DNA of 32,503 nucleotides from Penium margaritaceum (GCA_023375785.1 SZWC01000083.1:190010-222512); one strand, 5' to 3'; positions 21,961-30,911 are shown, counted from the stretch's first letter. Numbers and translations are program-made. Notes: a model not told the origin generated them from the letters alone.

Positions 21961-21975
21961 CCTCCGTGCCAGCAG
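21500..21975 (+). repeat. 36-bp coding minisatellite (12-aa Pro/Ala/Gly repeat) in copia-2 pol
   Basis: About 13 diverged copies of a 36-base unit encode AGPSGPAAPVAP-like dodecapeptides in the linker between integrase and reverse transcriptase. All copies except the first keep the frame. The first unit reads ggccctccgg instead of ggcccctccgg and is 35 bases long, a frameshift. Confidence 0.85.
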
Positions 21976-22389
21976 CCTTGTCCGCCTCCGTTAGCCCGTC
22001 GGACTCGGTGCCATCTCCTGCCCTACCGCGCTACACGCGTGGCCCAGGCGACAGCCTCCAACCCAGGCCATCAGTGAGCGCGCAGACCGCCGTACCGCGT
22101 CCTATAGTGCCTCGGCCCCCTCTCGCTCTACGTGTCTCCACCACTCCTACGGTCGTGAGTGGGGACCCTGGCACCAAGGCCCTCGGCCATCTTTGTAGAC
22201 CTTCACCCGGGATCTGCACTAGGCTATGCCATGCTCCATCATGAGCATCAACATGCCGTTATGGCTACACTTGCGCGCATCCCACCTGGAGCTCGAGATG
22301 CACACGCTCTCTGTCTGCTCCATAGCACGCCCAGAGGACCCAGCCACCCTACGTGAGGCTTGAGCCTCTCCTGAGGCCGCACATTGGGA

Positions 22390-23893
22390 TGCTGCATATG
22401 CCAACGAGCTCGCTGCTATCCGAGAGCACAACGTGTATGACCTCGTCGACCTCCCTCCAGGTCGGAAGGCCATCGGTGCCAAGTGGGTCTTCCGGCACAA
22501 ATGGAAGCCGGACGGGTCTTTGGACAAGTACAAGGCCCACCTCACAGCCAAGGGGTTTGCTCAGTTCCCTAGGGTTGACTACGACCACATATTTACCCCA
22601 GTTGGTCGGTTCTCCACTAGCCGTGCGCTCTTCAGCCTGGTTGCCCAGCATGGGTGGGAACTGCATCAGATGGAAATGAGCAACACCTTCCTCCATGGCT
22701 CGCTTGAGGGTGAGGAGCTCTACATGGTGCAGCCCCTAGGCTTCGACGACGGCACTCGGAGAGTCTGGCGGCTATGGAAGGCCCTCTATGGTCTGAAGCA
22801 GTCGCTTCGGTGCTGGAACTAGGAGATCAGTAGCACGCTCCTCCGTGGTGGCCTCCTTCGCAGCACCGCTGACCCCGCACTGTTCCTCAGCCAGTGAGGC
22901 CAGACCTTCACCGTTGTTCTGGTCTACATCGACGATCTACTCATTGCGTCGCCAGACATGGCTGCCATCCAGCGTGTCAAGGACCTGTCGCACACCGCCT
23001 ACCAGATGAAGGATCTCGGAGCTGCCCGAGTCTTCCTAGGCATGAAGCTCGAGCATGATCGCTCCCAGGGTAACCTGCACGTCCACCTGGCTGCCTATGT
23101 GCAGACCTTGTCCATTCGCATCGCCAAGGACCTGCCCCTCGTGCCAAGTGCATCCTCACCCATGTCACCTGATGGTCAGGTGAAGCTCAAGAGTCGTGAT
23201 CCAGCTGTTGTGGGGGAGCAAGTCGACGTGACCGCGTATCTGCGAATCATCGGGTCACTAATGTTCCTGGCAACGACGACGCGCCCACACATCGTGTTCT
23301 CAATCAACCTCCTCGCTCAGATTTCTCGAGAGCCTCGTCACCTCCACTTTGATGTCGCGATCCGAGTACTGCACTATGCTGTCATGACTCCTCAGCGAGG
23401 TCTTATGTTCCACCGCCAGCCGTTTGTGCTCCAAGTGGGCTACACCGACAGTGAATGGACCGGCAGTCCGGACGGTAAGAGTTGCACAGGCTGAGTCTTT
23501 CTGATCGGCGGCACGGCTATGTCCTGACTTACTGGCAAGCAAGGGTGCATTGCACGCAGCACTGCTTAGGCTGAGTACGTGGCCCTTGGCTCAGGCGTGT
23601 GTGAGAGTGTGTGGTTCCGTTGTCTGTTGTCCGAGTTGCGTCAGTCCGTCGCATCCATCACATTGCATTGTGACAATGAGAGTGCCATGGCCATCGCCGA
23701 CAATGACGGCGTGCATCACACACGCACAAAGAAGATCAACATTGAGTATCACTATGTGCGTTCGTTGTTGCATGTCGGCAGCATCAGCATTGTGTGGGTA
23801 GAGACAGCACGGCAGTTGGCTGACTTCTTGACCAAGGCACTGAAGCGTGACTCGTTCAAGAAGGCTGTGAGTTCGGTCGATGTGCGTCCGTAA
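22390..23893 (+). pseudogene. pol: copia-2 pol, reverse transcriptase and RNase H part
   Basis: One frame runs the whole way with no frameshift seen. RT shows AIGAKWVFRHKWKPDG, KYKAHLTAKGFAQ, YMVQPLGFDDG, LYGLKQSLRCWN and VYIDDLLIAS, so the catalytic YIDD box is intact. The first catalytic Asp, in the usual QMDVNNAF, is Glu (QMEMSNTF). RNase H shows YTDSEWTG, AEYVALG, CDNESAMAI and ARQLADFLTKAL. Five nonsense codons interrupt it: TAG 22820, TGA 22895, TGA 23492, TGA 23525 and TAG 23567. It ends at TAA 23891-23893, after KKAVSSVDVRP. Confidence 0.9.
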
Positions 23894-23990
23894 GTTGCCC
23901 TCTTTGTCCCTACCTGCGTCTCTGCATGCCCTAGAGGAGTCTGACTGTTGATTGTGTCTCTGCCCGTCCATGTGCACTATGCCTGTGAGT

Positions 23991-24000
23991 CATGGGGGAG
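23991..24000 (+). other. Polypurine tract of copia-2
   Basis: catgggggag sits directly before the TGTTGA start of the 3' LTR, matching the tract at the same place in copia-A. Confidence 0.75.
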
Positions 24001-24850
24001 TGTTGATTTTTTTGTATCCTCGTTGTGCTCTGTTGTGTCCTCCCGGCTTGTGTACATCGGCGTGCAGATGACTGACAGCGAGACTCGACGCTGCTGGAGT
24101 GTCGTCCGGTGGAGCCGACGCACACTGAGACCTGCTCGCAGTTTGCTGGAGCCTCCTCTCTCCGACAACGTGCTCAGCTCCATCTGCAGGCCTCCTAGGC
24201 GGTCGGGCCGCCGGCGGTCACTGCCACAGCAGATGCTGTCAACATGCGTCAGGCGCTGGGTCTGACTGAACCGTTGCGTCTACAGCATCATGCTCTGCCT
24301 AGGATCCATGTCTCATGCTGTGCTGCACTATTTGGAATCATGGACCATCGTAGGCACTGCCTGGGTTCAGGCAGCCATAACTCATTGCTGCTGTTTTTCC
24401 AGCTGTTTCTGACCGCACGACTGCGTTTGCAGCGTTGGTATTATGGTATGGTCCAGATTTCAGGAAAAACGGACGACGCCCGGGTTTTGGGCTGTCGGCC
24501 GTCTGGCAGGACCCACCGAGAAAACCCTGCCTGCCAGAAAATAGGTCTAGGTATATTTTCTGATTGGCTAGTTAGCTGAGTAACAAGCTCTACAGAGCTG
24601 GGGGAGAGCTAGAACATGGAGGGGTCTCCCATTGTTGCTCATTCTTTATTCCTAATCAGTCACTTTCAGTTTTCAGCTGCTTTCTGGCGCTAACACTGGC
24701 GCGCGCGTTTCCGAGTAACAAACCCAGAGCTTCCAGACTTTAACTCTAGAGCAGTAAGCTGAGGGGGCAGCAGACTTAAGCAACGAGCGTGGAAGCCTGC
24801 ACGCTGCATCAACAACGCTGCTGCCCCAACGTACTGCTTAGCGTTTCTCT
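24001..24850 (+). repeat. 3' LTR of copia-2
   Basis: It runs from TGTTGATTTTTTTG to gcgtttct and is collinear with 16345-17194. The sequence that follows (gtaggagcc...) is MULE-1. Confidence 0.85.
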
Positions 24851-25068
24851 GTAGGAGCCTTCAATCACTTCAGTCGGGTGACGCAATCAGCAATATGGTA
24901 TGCAGCGCATTGCTAGGAGCCATAGTCCTTGCAATATGAAATGCCGTACCCCCCTGAAAATGGCTTCAGAACCTTATCGAAGCAAGTGGATTACATTCCA
25001 TATTACGCGTATATTGGACGACGATGCACCAGCAATTCGTCTCATCACCGAAGTTGAAATCCATCTCA
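24851..25068. other. MULE-1 sequence between the two nested insertions
   Basis: It aligns with MULE-2 30480-30640 in the region upstream of the transposase (shared atgcaatc, ccatattacgcgta), which shows that it is the continuation of MULE-1. No gene. Confidence 0.75.
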
Positions 25069-25077
25069 AATCTGTTA
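25069..25077. repeat. Target-site duplication of MULE-2, left copy
   Basis: aatctgtta directly before the MULE-2 terminus is repeated exactly at 30912-30920. Confidence 0.95.
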
Positions 25078-25235
25078 GGGCATAAATTCTCCGGAGTCCA
25101 TGGTCTCGGTTGATAGATCCGCAGTGTCCAAAGTCAAAATGGAGCCGACTGCGGTATCCAAAGTCGAAACCGAGACGCATGCGGTGTCCATAGTCGGAAT
25201 CGAAATGACAGCGGTACCCATAGTTTTTATTGTGC
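25078..25235. repeat. MULE-2 left terminal inverted repeat with 30-bp phased array
   Basis: The words ccggagtcca, gcagtgtcca, gcggtatcca, gcggtgtcca and gcggtaccca start at 25091, 25121, 25151, 25181 and 25211, exactly 30 bases apart. They are inverted relative to the array at 30741-30900. Confidence 0.9.
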
Positions 25236-25749
25236 GTGACGAAACCGAAATTTATGTCTATTATACCCACTCTTCCATCGAATTATTCAGTCTTGATGGA
25301 CTTGCATGTTGTAAACAAACCTCGCATGTTGCCAGCCTGGCTTGGCAGCCTCCGCTTTGTTTTTTCGTTTACCATTCGCCGGCGGTAAATTCGCACAAGC
25401 TGGAGCCATGCATGTGGACCGATATCGTCGCGCTGTAGACGACGCCTGCGGTCGCTCGGAACAGGACATTTTTATCGCCAATGAATTCTCGCCGAATGGA
25501 CGCGGCCACCGGCAATGACATATTGTCCACGGTGGAGGTTGCCGACGCCGTGCGCACCTTCACCCGATGTCGGCGGCATGTGCCGACGTCCACTCAGGCT
25601 CACGCGAACAGGTGCATCAAGTGAACCGCTTTTTCTACCGGTTCACACAATGAACCGGTACTGCATTGTGTATTTTAGGTGCTTCTCCGAGAGTACTCTG
25701 GACTTAGTTTACTCCTAGTGTCGACTTTTGACTAACACGTTTGCTGGAC

Positions 25750-26034
25750 ATGGAGAACGACGTCCGTCCAAATGGCCCGGCACATCATGGATGGGGTACT
25801 CCCGTAGCGGACCCCTGGGCGGCACATCGGGCATGGGTCGCATTGAAGGAGCGGTGGGACCGCAATGTAGCACGGAACCGAGAGTTGGGACATGAAGAAC
25901 CATCATGGGCCCGAGCTCCTGTAACTCCGGAGCACATGGCTTGGAATTTGGGAGTGCCCATGCCCAGTAGCAGGCCGCCCAACTGTCACGAGCCATGGGA
26001 GCCGTGGACATGGACCGAGCCACTGAGTCCGTAG
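25750..26034 (+). CDS. MULE-2 ORF2, 94-aa unknown protein
   Basis: It is intact from ATG (MENDVRPNGPAHHGWG) to TAG and homologous to 11771-12055 of MULE-1. The two copies share frame, length and stop position, with many changes at third codon positions, which suggests past protein-level selection. The sequence is Trp- and Pro-rich: HRAWVALKERWDR could be a short helix, and the C-terminus PWEPWTWTEPLSP is repetitive. There is no catalytic motif, zinc site, signal peptide or membrane segment that I can see. A TGA lies 24 nt upstream in frame, so ATG 25750 is the first available start. It runs opposite to the transposase, towards the centre of the element. Classic MuDR also has a second gene (mudrB), but I see no sequence similarity to claim. 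Confidence 0.6.
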   Translation: MENDVRPNGPAHHGWGTPVADPWAAHRAWVALKERWDRNVARNRELGHEEPSWARAPVTPEHMAWNLGVPMPSSRPPNCHEPWEPWTWTEPLSP

Positions 26035-26048
26035 TGGGCATTCGCAGA

Positions 26049-26440
26049 TGAAAGTACGGGCATCAGAGTTTTATTACCTTGACAATCCAGGGTATGCAAG
26101 TATTATTTCAGTGACAAGTATGGGCATCTGAGTTTTATTGCTCGGACAATTCTGGGTATGCGAGTATTATCTCAGTGACAAGTATGGGCTTCCGAGGTTT
26201 ATTGCGTTGACAATTCAGGGTATGCGAGCATTATGTCACTGACAAGTATGGGCTCTCGAGGTTTATTTCATTGACAATTGTGGGTATGTGAGTATTATCT
26301 CAGTGACAACTATGGGCTTCTGAGGTGCATTGCATTGTCATTTCTGGGTATGCGAGTATTATTTCAGTGACGTGTATGGGCATCCGAGTTTCATTGCATT
26401 GACATGACTGGGTATCGAACTATGGGCATGGAACTATTAT
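26049..26440. repeat. 64-bp dimeric tandem array in MULE-2
   Basis: gacaagtatgggc-type words start at 26049 (degenerate), 26113, 26177, 26241, 26305 and 26369, each 64 bases apart. A second monomer gacaattctgggtatgcgag alternates with them at 32-base offsets (26081, 26145, 26209, 26273). Degenerate copies trail to about 26600. MULE-1 has only scattered remnants at 12210-12340. The motif actatgggc is shared with the terminal arrays. Confidence 0.9.
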
Positions 26441-26640
26441 TTCAATGAGAAATATGGGTATCTTTTGTTCATTTTCGTCACATTTCTGGACACAAAAGTA
26501 AAAGGTAATTGACAACTATGGGCAGTTCATTATTATTTCATTGACAGCTATGGGCACTACAGTATTATTCATGTGACTAGTCTGGGCATGTGAGTAATGT
26601 TCATGACCCAAGTACGGCCATTGTTGAATGATTTCAGGAA

Positions 26641-26744
26641 GTACTACCCAATCCACTCTGGATCTAACCACTTTGGATCCAGGACACTGCACAGCCAGAG
26701 CCAGTGGCACAAGTCGCATCCACATCCCTGCCGTCCTTGACATC
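26641..26744. other. Segment strongly conserved between the two MULEs
   Basis: The words actctgga, accactttggatccaggaca and cagagcca occur in the same order at 12618-12668 of MULE-1. The reading frames relative to ORF3 differ between the copies, so it could be a second exon, a 3' untranslated region or a binding site. Confidence 0.5.
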
Positions 26745-27020
26745 CTATTGCATCATAGAATATATCCTCATCAGCATCAACAGAGTCAATATTTTCCCCT
26801 CGCAGAAGACATCTTCCCAATGACTCTCCTCTGCCTCTGCTTCACTCGTGTAGGCATCCAATTGACATGCGTCATTGTGTGTCGTTGTACAACGGCACAT
26901 GCCTACATATCTTGTTCTTGTTGGCAACCACAAATAGGAATACAGTTTCTGACACACCAATGTCGCACCAACGACCATGAGGAAGATGACGGTCAAGTCT
27001 TGTTGGTCACATGAACTCAT
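26745..27020 (-). CDS. MULE-2 ORF3, 91-aa unknown protein
   Basis: It starts MSSCDQQDLTVIFL and is about half identical to MULE-1 ORF3 (12731-12997) over 75 residues, sharing LVCQ, LYSY, VGMC, ND and TSE. A hydrophobic stretch at residues 9-25 may be a membrane or core helix. Several Cys are conserved between copies, including the VGMCxCT pair. An upstream in-frame ATG at 27050 would add ten residues, but the 27020 start is the one MULE-1 shares, and 27050 falls where transcription would be expected to begin from the TATA-like run at 27078-27089. It lies 528 bp downstream of the transposase stop on the same strand, but with its own promoter-like motif. Family unknown. Confidence 0.6.
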   Translation of the reverse strand: MSSCDQQDLTVIFLMVVGATLVCQKLYSYLWLPTRTRYVGMCRCTTTHNDACQLDAYTSEAEAEESHWEDVFCEGKILTLLMLMRIYSMMQ

Positions 27021-27077
27021 GTTTCTGGTTCGTTGAAACAATTTTCGCAAAGAGAACGAAATGAACGTGTCTACAGT

Positions 27078-27089
27078 CTATATATACAC
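27078..27089 (-). promoter_or_regulatory. TATA-like box for MULE-2 ORF3
   Basis: The minus strand reads gtgtatatatag, about 60 nt upstream of the ORF3 ATG, a good position for a plant TATA box. MULE-1 has a degenerate agatagtagatgc in the equivalent place. Confidence 0.5.
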
Positions 27090-27548
27090 TTGGTAGCTGC
27101 TTGAGGTACATACATTGCAAAATAATTTCAGGACACCATTGTGCACAAAAATTTGCACCTTACTGCAATTGTGGACTACAACAGATGCATAGTTCAACAA
27201 AGCAAACGTCCAATGTGTGGTTAGTGGTTGTGAATTATTTGAGCAGAAGAGGAATGTGGGCTGATTTCAATATGGGGAGGGAGGAGTACACGAGCTCAGG
27301 CATTGGGCATTACAACTCTTAGTCAAGTGGAGTTGATCAGAAAAACTAACCAAAATATACCACAGCTGAAATCTAATCTACTGTAGGAGTGCAATCACGG
27401 GCAACATGTGATCTGGCATGCACATCTTCTTCAAGAATTGCACGTTGGTGATCTCTGCAAAGCACACACATGGAATGAAAACAGTGTTAGACATCAAGAA
27501 TGAAGTTGAAGGCAGAGTTCAAATAAAGTATTGGCAATCAAAACAAGC
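27090..27548. other. Intergenic region between ORF3 and the transposase in MULE-2
   Basis: I see no gene. A block around gatctggcatgcac and ctctgcaaagc.cacacatgga (27410-27475) is conserved at 13339-13400 in MULE-1, so it may be the transposase 3' untranslated region or a regulatory element. Confidence 0.4.
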
Positions 27549-30100
27549 TCACCCAGACTCACCAAAGGCCAAAGGAGTGGTTGATGCTGTCAACTTCAGC
27601 ATGGAAGGCCATCCATGCCTCCTCACGATCCTCGGCATCAGGGTGGTCGACCCCTTCCTCGTCACTGGACACAGAGACAAGGTCGACGACCTCCTGCCCC
27701 CCCTCCCCCCCTCCTCCTCTTCCTCTTCCTCCTCTCCCCCCTCCTCATCCTCCCCCTCCTCATGCTCCTCCTCCTCCTCCTCCTCCTCCGACTCATCCTC
27801 CTCTTCGACAGGGGGTGCATCATCCGCCTCATCCCCTGAGTATCCCGTGGCATCCACGTTAGTCCGGCAGGAGGCCCGAATGTGACGCTCAGCGTCTAGC
27901 TCGGAGACGCGTGCGGCCGCCATCTGCTCGGGGCTTGGGGCCTCCATGTTAGGACATGCCCGCCGGACATGGCCTTGCTTTCCACAGCAGGCACAAATGT
28001 GTCGTTTCTTCATCTTCGCGCACCTGTCCAAGCGCACGGTGGCTGGCCGCCCGCGCCCGCGACTCGGGCCCGGCTGCTTCCCCTTAGGCTTTGCCGGCTT
28101 CACCTGCCGCACCTTTGGCAATGGGAACGGGGCGTTGTAGGTCCTCTTGTAGCTCAGGTTCAGGTAGCCGAAATCAACGTACACTATGGGGTTCAGCGCA
28201 TTCTCCAGCAGTAGGCTGCACGCTTGCGGGCACGGCACCACATACTCCCGCCAACGCCCACACAAACAGTCCTTGGTGGTGAGGTTGACGTCGCGTGGAG
28301 TGCCATTATGACGGGTGGCTATGCCGCTGTGCCATAGTCCCGTCTCGTCGCCATCTAGGTCTAGTGAATACTCTCTGCTACGGTCGCAGTTGTTCTTCAC
28401 CTTGAGGTAGAGCGTAGGTGCGACGCTGCCCTCAGTGTCGTGTGCCATCCTGCGCCGAATGTGCCACAATCGCTACACAAACACGTGCATGTTCACGAAA
28501 CAAAAATACGGATACATCTTCTTGAGCTCCACCAGCTTGCCATTGAGAGACTCCATGGTGTTGCTGGTGGTATGTCCACCGCGAGAAACCGGGTAGAACA
28601 GCCTGCTCTAGCGCTCCTTCGAGATGCCGGGCTCTCCATTCCCACCGAGCAGGTAATCAAGTGCCCTTGGCACTGTGCACCGCATCTCTGCCAGGCATGC
28701 GTCCCAGTCCGCCAGCGTCGTCACGTGCGCCAGGTTCCAGAATAGTGCGTCCGACCTGCTCTGGCACTTGGACTGCGTGTTGCGCATAAGGTGCCACGTG
28801 CACTACGTGTGGGTCGCCCCGGGCAGCTTGGCCTTGACAGCGTTGGCCAGTCCCTTCTCGCGGTCAGATATGACCGTTGTTCCATGTGCAGCCGTGGGGT
28901 ATGCTGCTGCCACCAACTCACGTATGCAGCTCCAGTTGCACTCATCTTCCCCGGACACCAAGGCATACGCAGCGGGCATGGCGCTGTCATTTGCGTCGAA
29001 GAATTGAATGATGAGGAGTACCTGCTTGTGGCCGTTTTTTAGATGTGTGCCATCCATGATGAGGACCCGCCTGGTGTACTCAAAACATCTCTTGCAGGCA
29101 CCGGGTGCGATGAACACTGTGTTGAAGGCGCCCGTGACACGGTCTTTCTTGGCTTTGGCAATGGCCAGCAGTTCAACCCTGAGCACCTGCATGGAATAGC
29201 ATATTCCACATGTTGAGTCCCTAAAGTATCACATAGCCGAAGCGTTGAAAATCGAGTAGACTAAACCCATGTGGGATAGCGTACCTTGTCCACGTAACCG
29301 GGGAACATGCTCCACGAGTCCGAATTCTTGCCGTACATCTTCTCCAAATACACTTTCTTCGTACGGTAAAGGGTGGTGTAGGGGACCTTCATGTTGGCCA
29401 CTTCTGTCACGACCGCTTGTAGTGCCTTGGGCTTCACAGATGGGTCCTTTGCGATGGTGCTCTCAATCTGTCGTGCAACCCACCTCATGGAGCACACGGG
29501 GTTACCCCGGCCGAAGCCGGGGTCACAAAGGTGGCCATCCACGAACGACATGATGTTGTCTGCTCCGGACTTCTTGCTGTACCTGGCACGAACAATCCAC
29601 GGGCACTTCTTCGTCGCATACTGCTTGCACCGCGCCACAAAACGAGTGCGGTCACTTTTCAACCACCTCAGTGCCATGCGGTTGTGAACCGTATACTCTT
29701 CCACTGTGGCTTTTCATGCAGCCATGTTCTTGAATGTTGAGCCACCGGGGAAGTCCACCGCAGCCTTCCGCTTCTTCGGGATAGCACGTGGGGTGGGGTC
29801 CGAGATGCGGGTGGGGGCAGCCTTCGCCTTGGCGTCGGCTGCCTTTGCCTCATCGTCAGAACCGACGGGCAGGCCCTTGGTCGAGAGCACACGCCCGCCT
29901 ACACAGGACATCCTGAGAGGACCCTCAGTTTGAGGGCGTGGGGTCCCGTCAACTGCAGGGGGCGGTGCACCGTCGTTGTCGGTGGTGGGTGTCTGGCGCG
30001 TCAAGCACAGATCATCTGTCAAGTCGGCGTCGCTGTCGTCTGGTGGGAACCAGGATGTTGTTAGAGCTCCGCCACCTCTCTGACGTGTGGTCCCCGCCAT
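27549..30100 (-). pseudogene. MULE-2 transposase (MuDR type), one intron, four nonsense codons, otherwise continuous
   Basis: Exons at 30100-29285 and 29186-27549 give 817 codons. Domains in order: NLS PKKRK (108-112); MuDR-type DNA-binding domain (about 120-240, with KKCPWIVRARYSKK); MULE DDE domain with Asp at about 317 (IMDGTHLKN), Asp at about 380 (VISDREKGLAN), CTWH, and a downstream Glu in the NTMESLNGK context. A SWIM-type finger CLCGRWREYVVPCPQ (about 579-593) has Gln for the expected His. An AT-hook-like RGRGRPA lies near 648, a CCHC knuckle CACCGKQGHVRRAC at 670-683, and then a Glu-rich tail. Stops: TGA 29714-29716 (Cys in MULE-1), TAG 28803-28805, TAG 28608-28610 and TAG 28473-28475 (Gln in MULE-1). 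The protein would excise and reinsert the element in the nucleus. ATG 30100 is chosen because the homology with MULE-1 begins there. Confidence 0.85.
29187..29284 (-). other. 98-bp phase-0 GT-AG intron in the MULE-2 transposase
   Basis: The minus strand reads gacaag|gtacgc at the donor and atgcag|gtgctc at the acceptor. Removal joins two frames that differ by two bases, giving YVDK|VLRVELL. MULE-1 keeps the acceptor (catacag|ctcatgaag, near 15161) at the same codon, with LMKVDPL following. Confidence 0.75.
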
Positions 30101-30140
30101 CGGGAGACATCATGGGCACCTTGTTCATAAAAATTGGCTC

Positions 30141-30146
30141 TATATA
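30141..30146 (-). promoter_or_regulatory. TATA-like box for the MULE-2 transposase
   Basis: TATATA lies about 41-46 nt upstream of the transposase ATG, within agttatatagagcc on the minus strand. The matching MULE-1 sequence is agttatttagtgcc, so the box is lost there. The implied 5' leader is short. Confidence 0.4.
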
Positions 30147-30734
30147 ACTGGGATACCCATGTTTGCCTTGCATGCACCGTCAACGAGGCCGCCATGGGCA
30201 CGAGGAACATAATCGAGCCTTCGATGCACCACAATGCACTGCAAGGCGAGAACCGCCCACGAGCCGCTACTGTCGATGTGGATCAAACAATATTTTTCCG
30301 GTGATTGGTACGACTGCAGTTGAGGGAAGCACATGGTAGCCATGCATGATGGGAGGTACATTGCGTCTCGGGAAACCGGCAGGATGTGACACCTGACAGG
30401 CTGTCAAAATCAGATACGAATGAGGTGGAGCACACGGACTCGTTTCAGGAGGACGAATGTGCAATTTGTTAAACTTCGATGATCCTTCAAACAACGGACT
30501 GAGATGATGCAATCGGCTCTATCATATGCAACGCGTTTCTACGAGCCGAAGCATTGCATTATCGTATCTATGACCCCCGTAATGAAGGCGTCGGAGACCT
30601 AACGAACCACGTCAAATTGTTTCCATATTACGCGTACGGCCGCCGACGACGGTCGTTTCCGCGTGGTCGCTGAAATCTATGACAAATATGTTAAAACCTT
30701 GAAACATAATTCAAGCATGCCCATGACGCACACT

Positions 30735-30911
30735 ACCCGGGGGCACAGATGTCATGTCATTTTCAACTATGGGCACCGCAGTTGTTTCGACTCTGACTAT
30801 GGACACCGCATGCGTCTCGGTTTCGACTTTGGACACCACCGTCGGTTCGATTTCAACTATGGGCACCGGGGATCTATCGACCGAAACGATGGACATATAA
30901 CAACTCTGTCC
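30735..30911. repeat. MULE-2 right terminal inverted repeat with 30-bp phased array
   Basis: gggcac/ggacac words start at 30741, 30771, 30801, 30831, 30861 and 30891, exactly 30 bases apart and inverted relative to 25091-25220. The terminus is ...ctctgtcc, directly followed by the target duplication. Confidence 0.9.

Larger units (their letters stand above)
16345..24850 (+). mobile_element. Ty1/copia LTR retrotransposon copia-2, nested in MULE-1
   Basis: Two LTRs of about 850 bp (16345-17194 and 24001-24850) flank a primer site, leader, gag, protease, integrase, RT and RNase H. The LTRs differ less than those of copia-A, so insertion is younger. The flanks at 16344 and 24851 are both MULE-1 sequence: the right flank aligns with MULE-2 around ccatattacgcgta. 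I see no 5-bp target duplication, and the LTR ends in TTTCT rather than CA. Confidence 0.9.
25078..30911 (-). mobile_element. MULE-2, Mutator-like DNA transposon, nearly complete
   Basis: The 5.8-kb element is bounded by a perfect 9-bp target duplication. Left terminus GGGCATAAATTCTCC and right terminus (reverse-complemented) GGACAGAGTTGTTATA converge on TCGGTYGATAGATCC and then on inverted 30-bp arrays. From left to right it holds the left array, ORF2 (plus), a 64-bp tandem array, ORF3 (minus), the transposase (minus) and the right array. It inserted close to the transposase-proximal end of its relative MULE-1. Confidence 0.95.
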
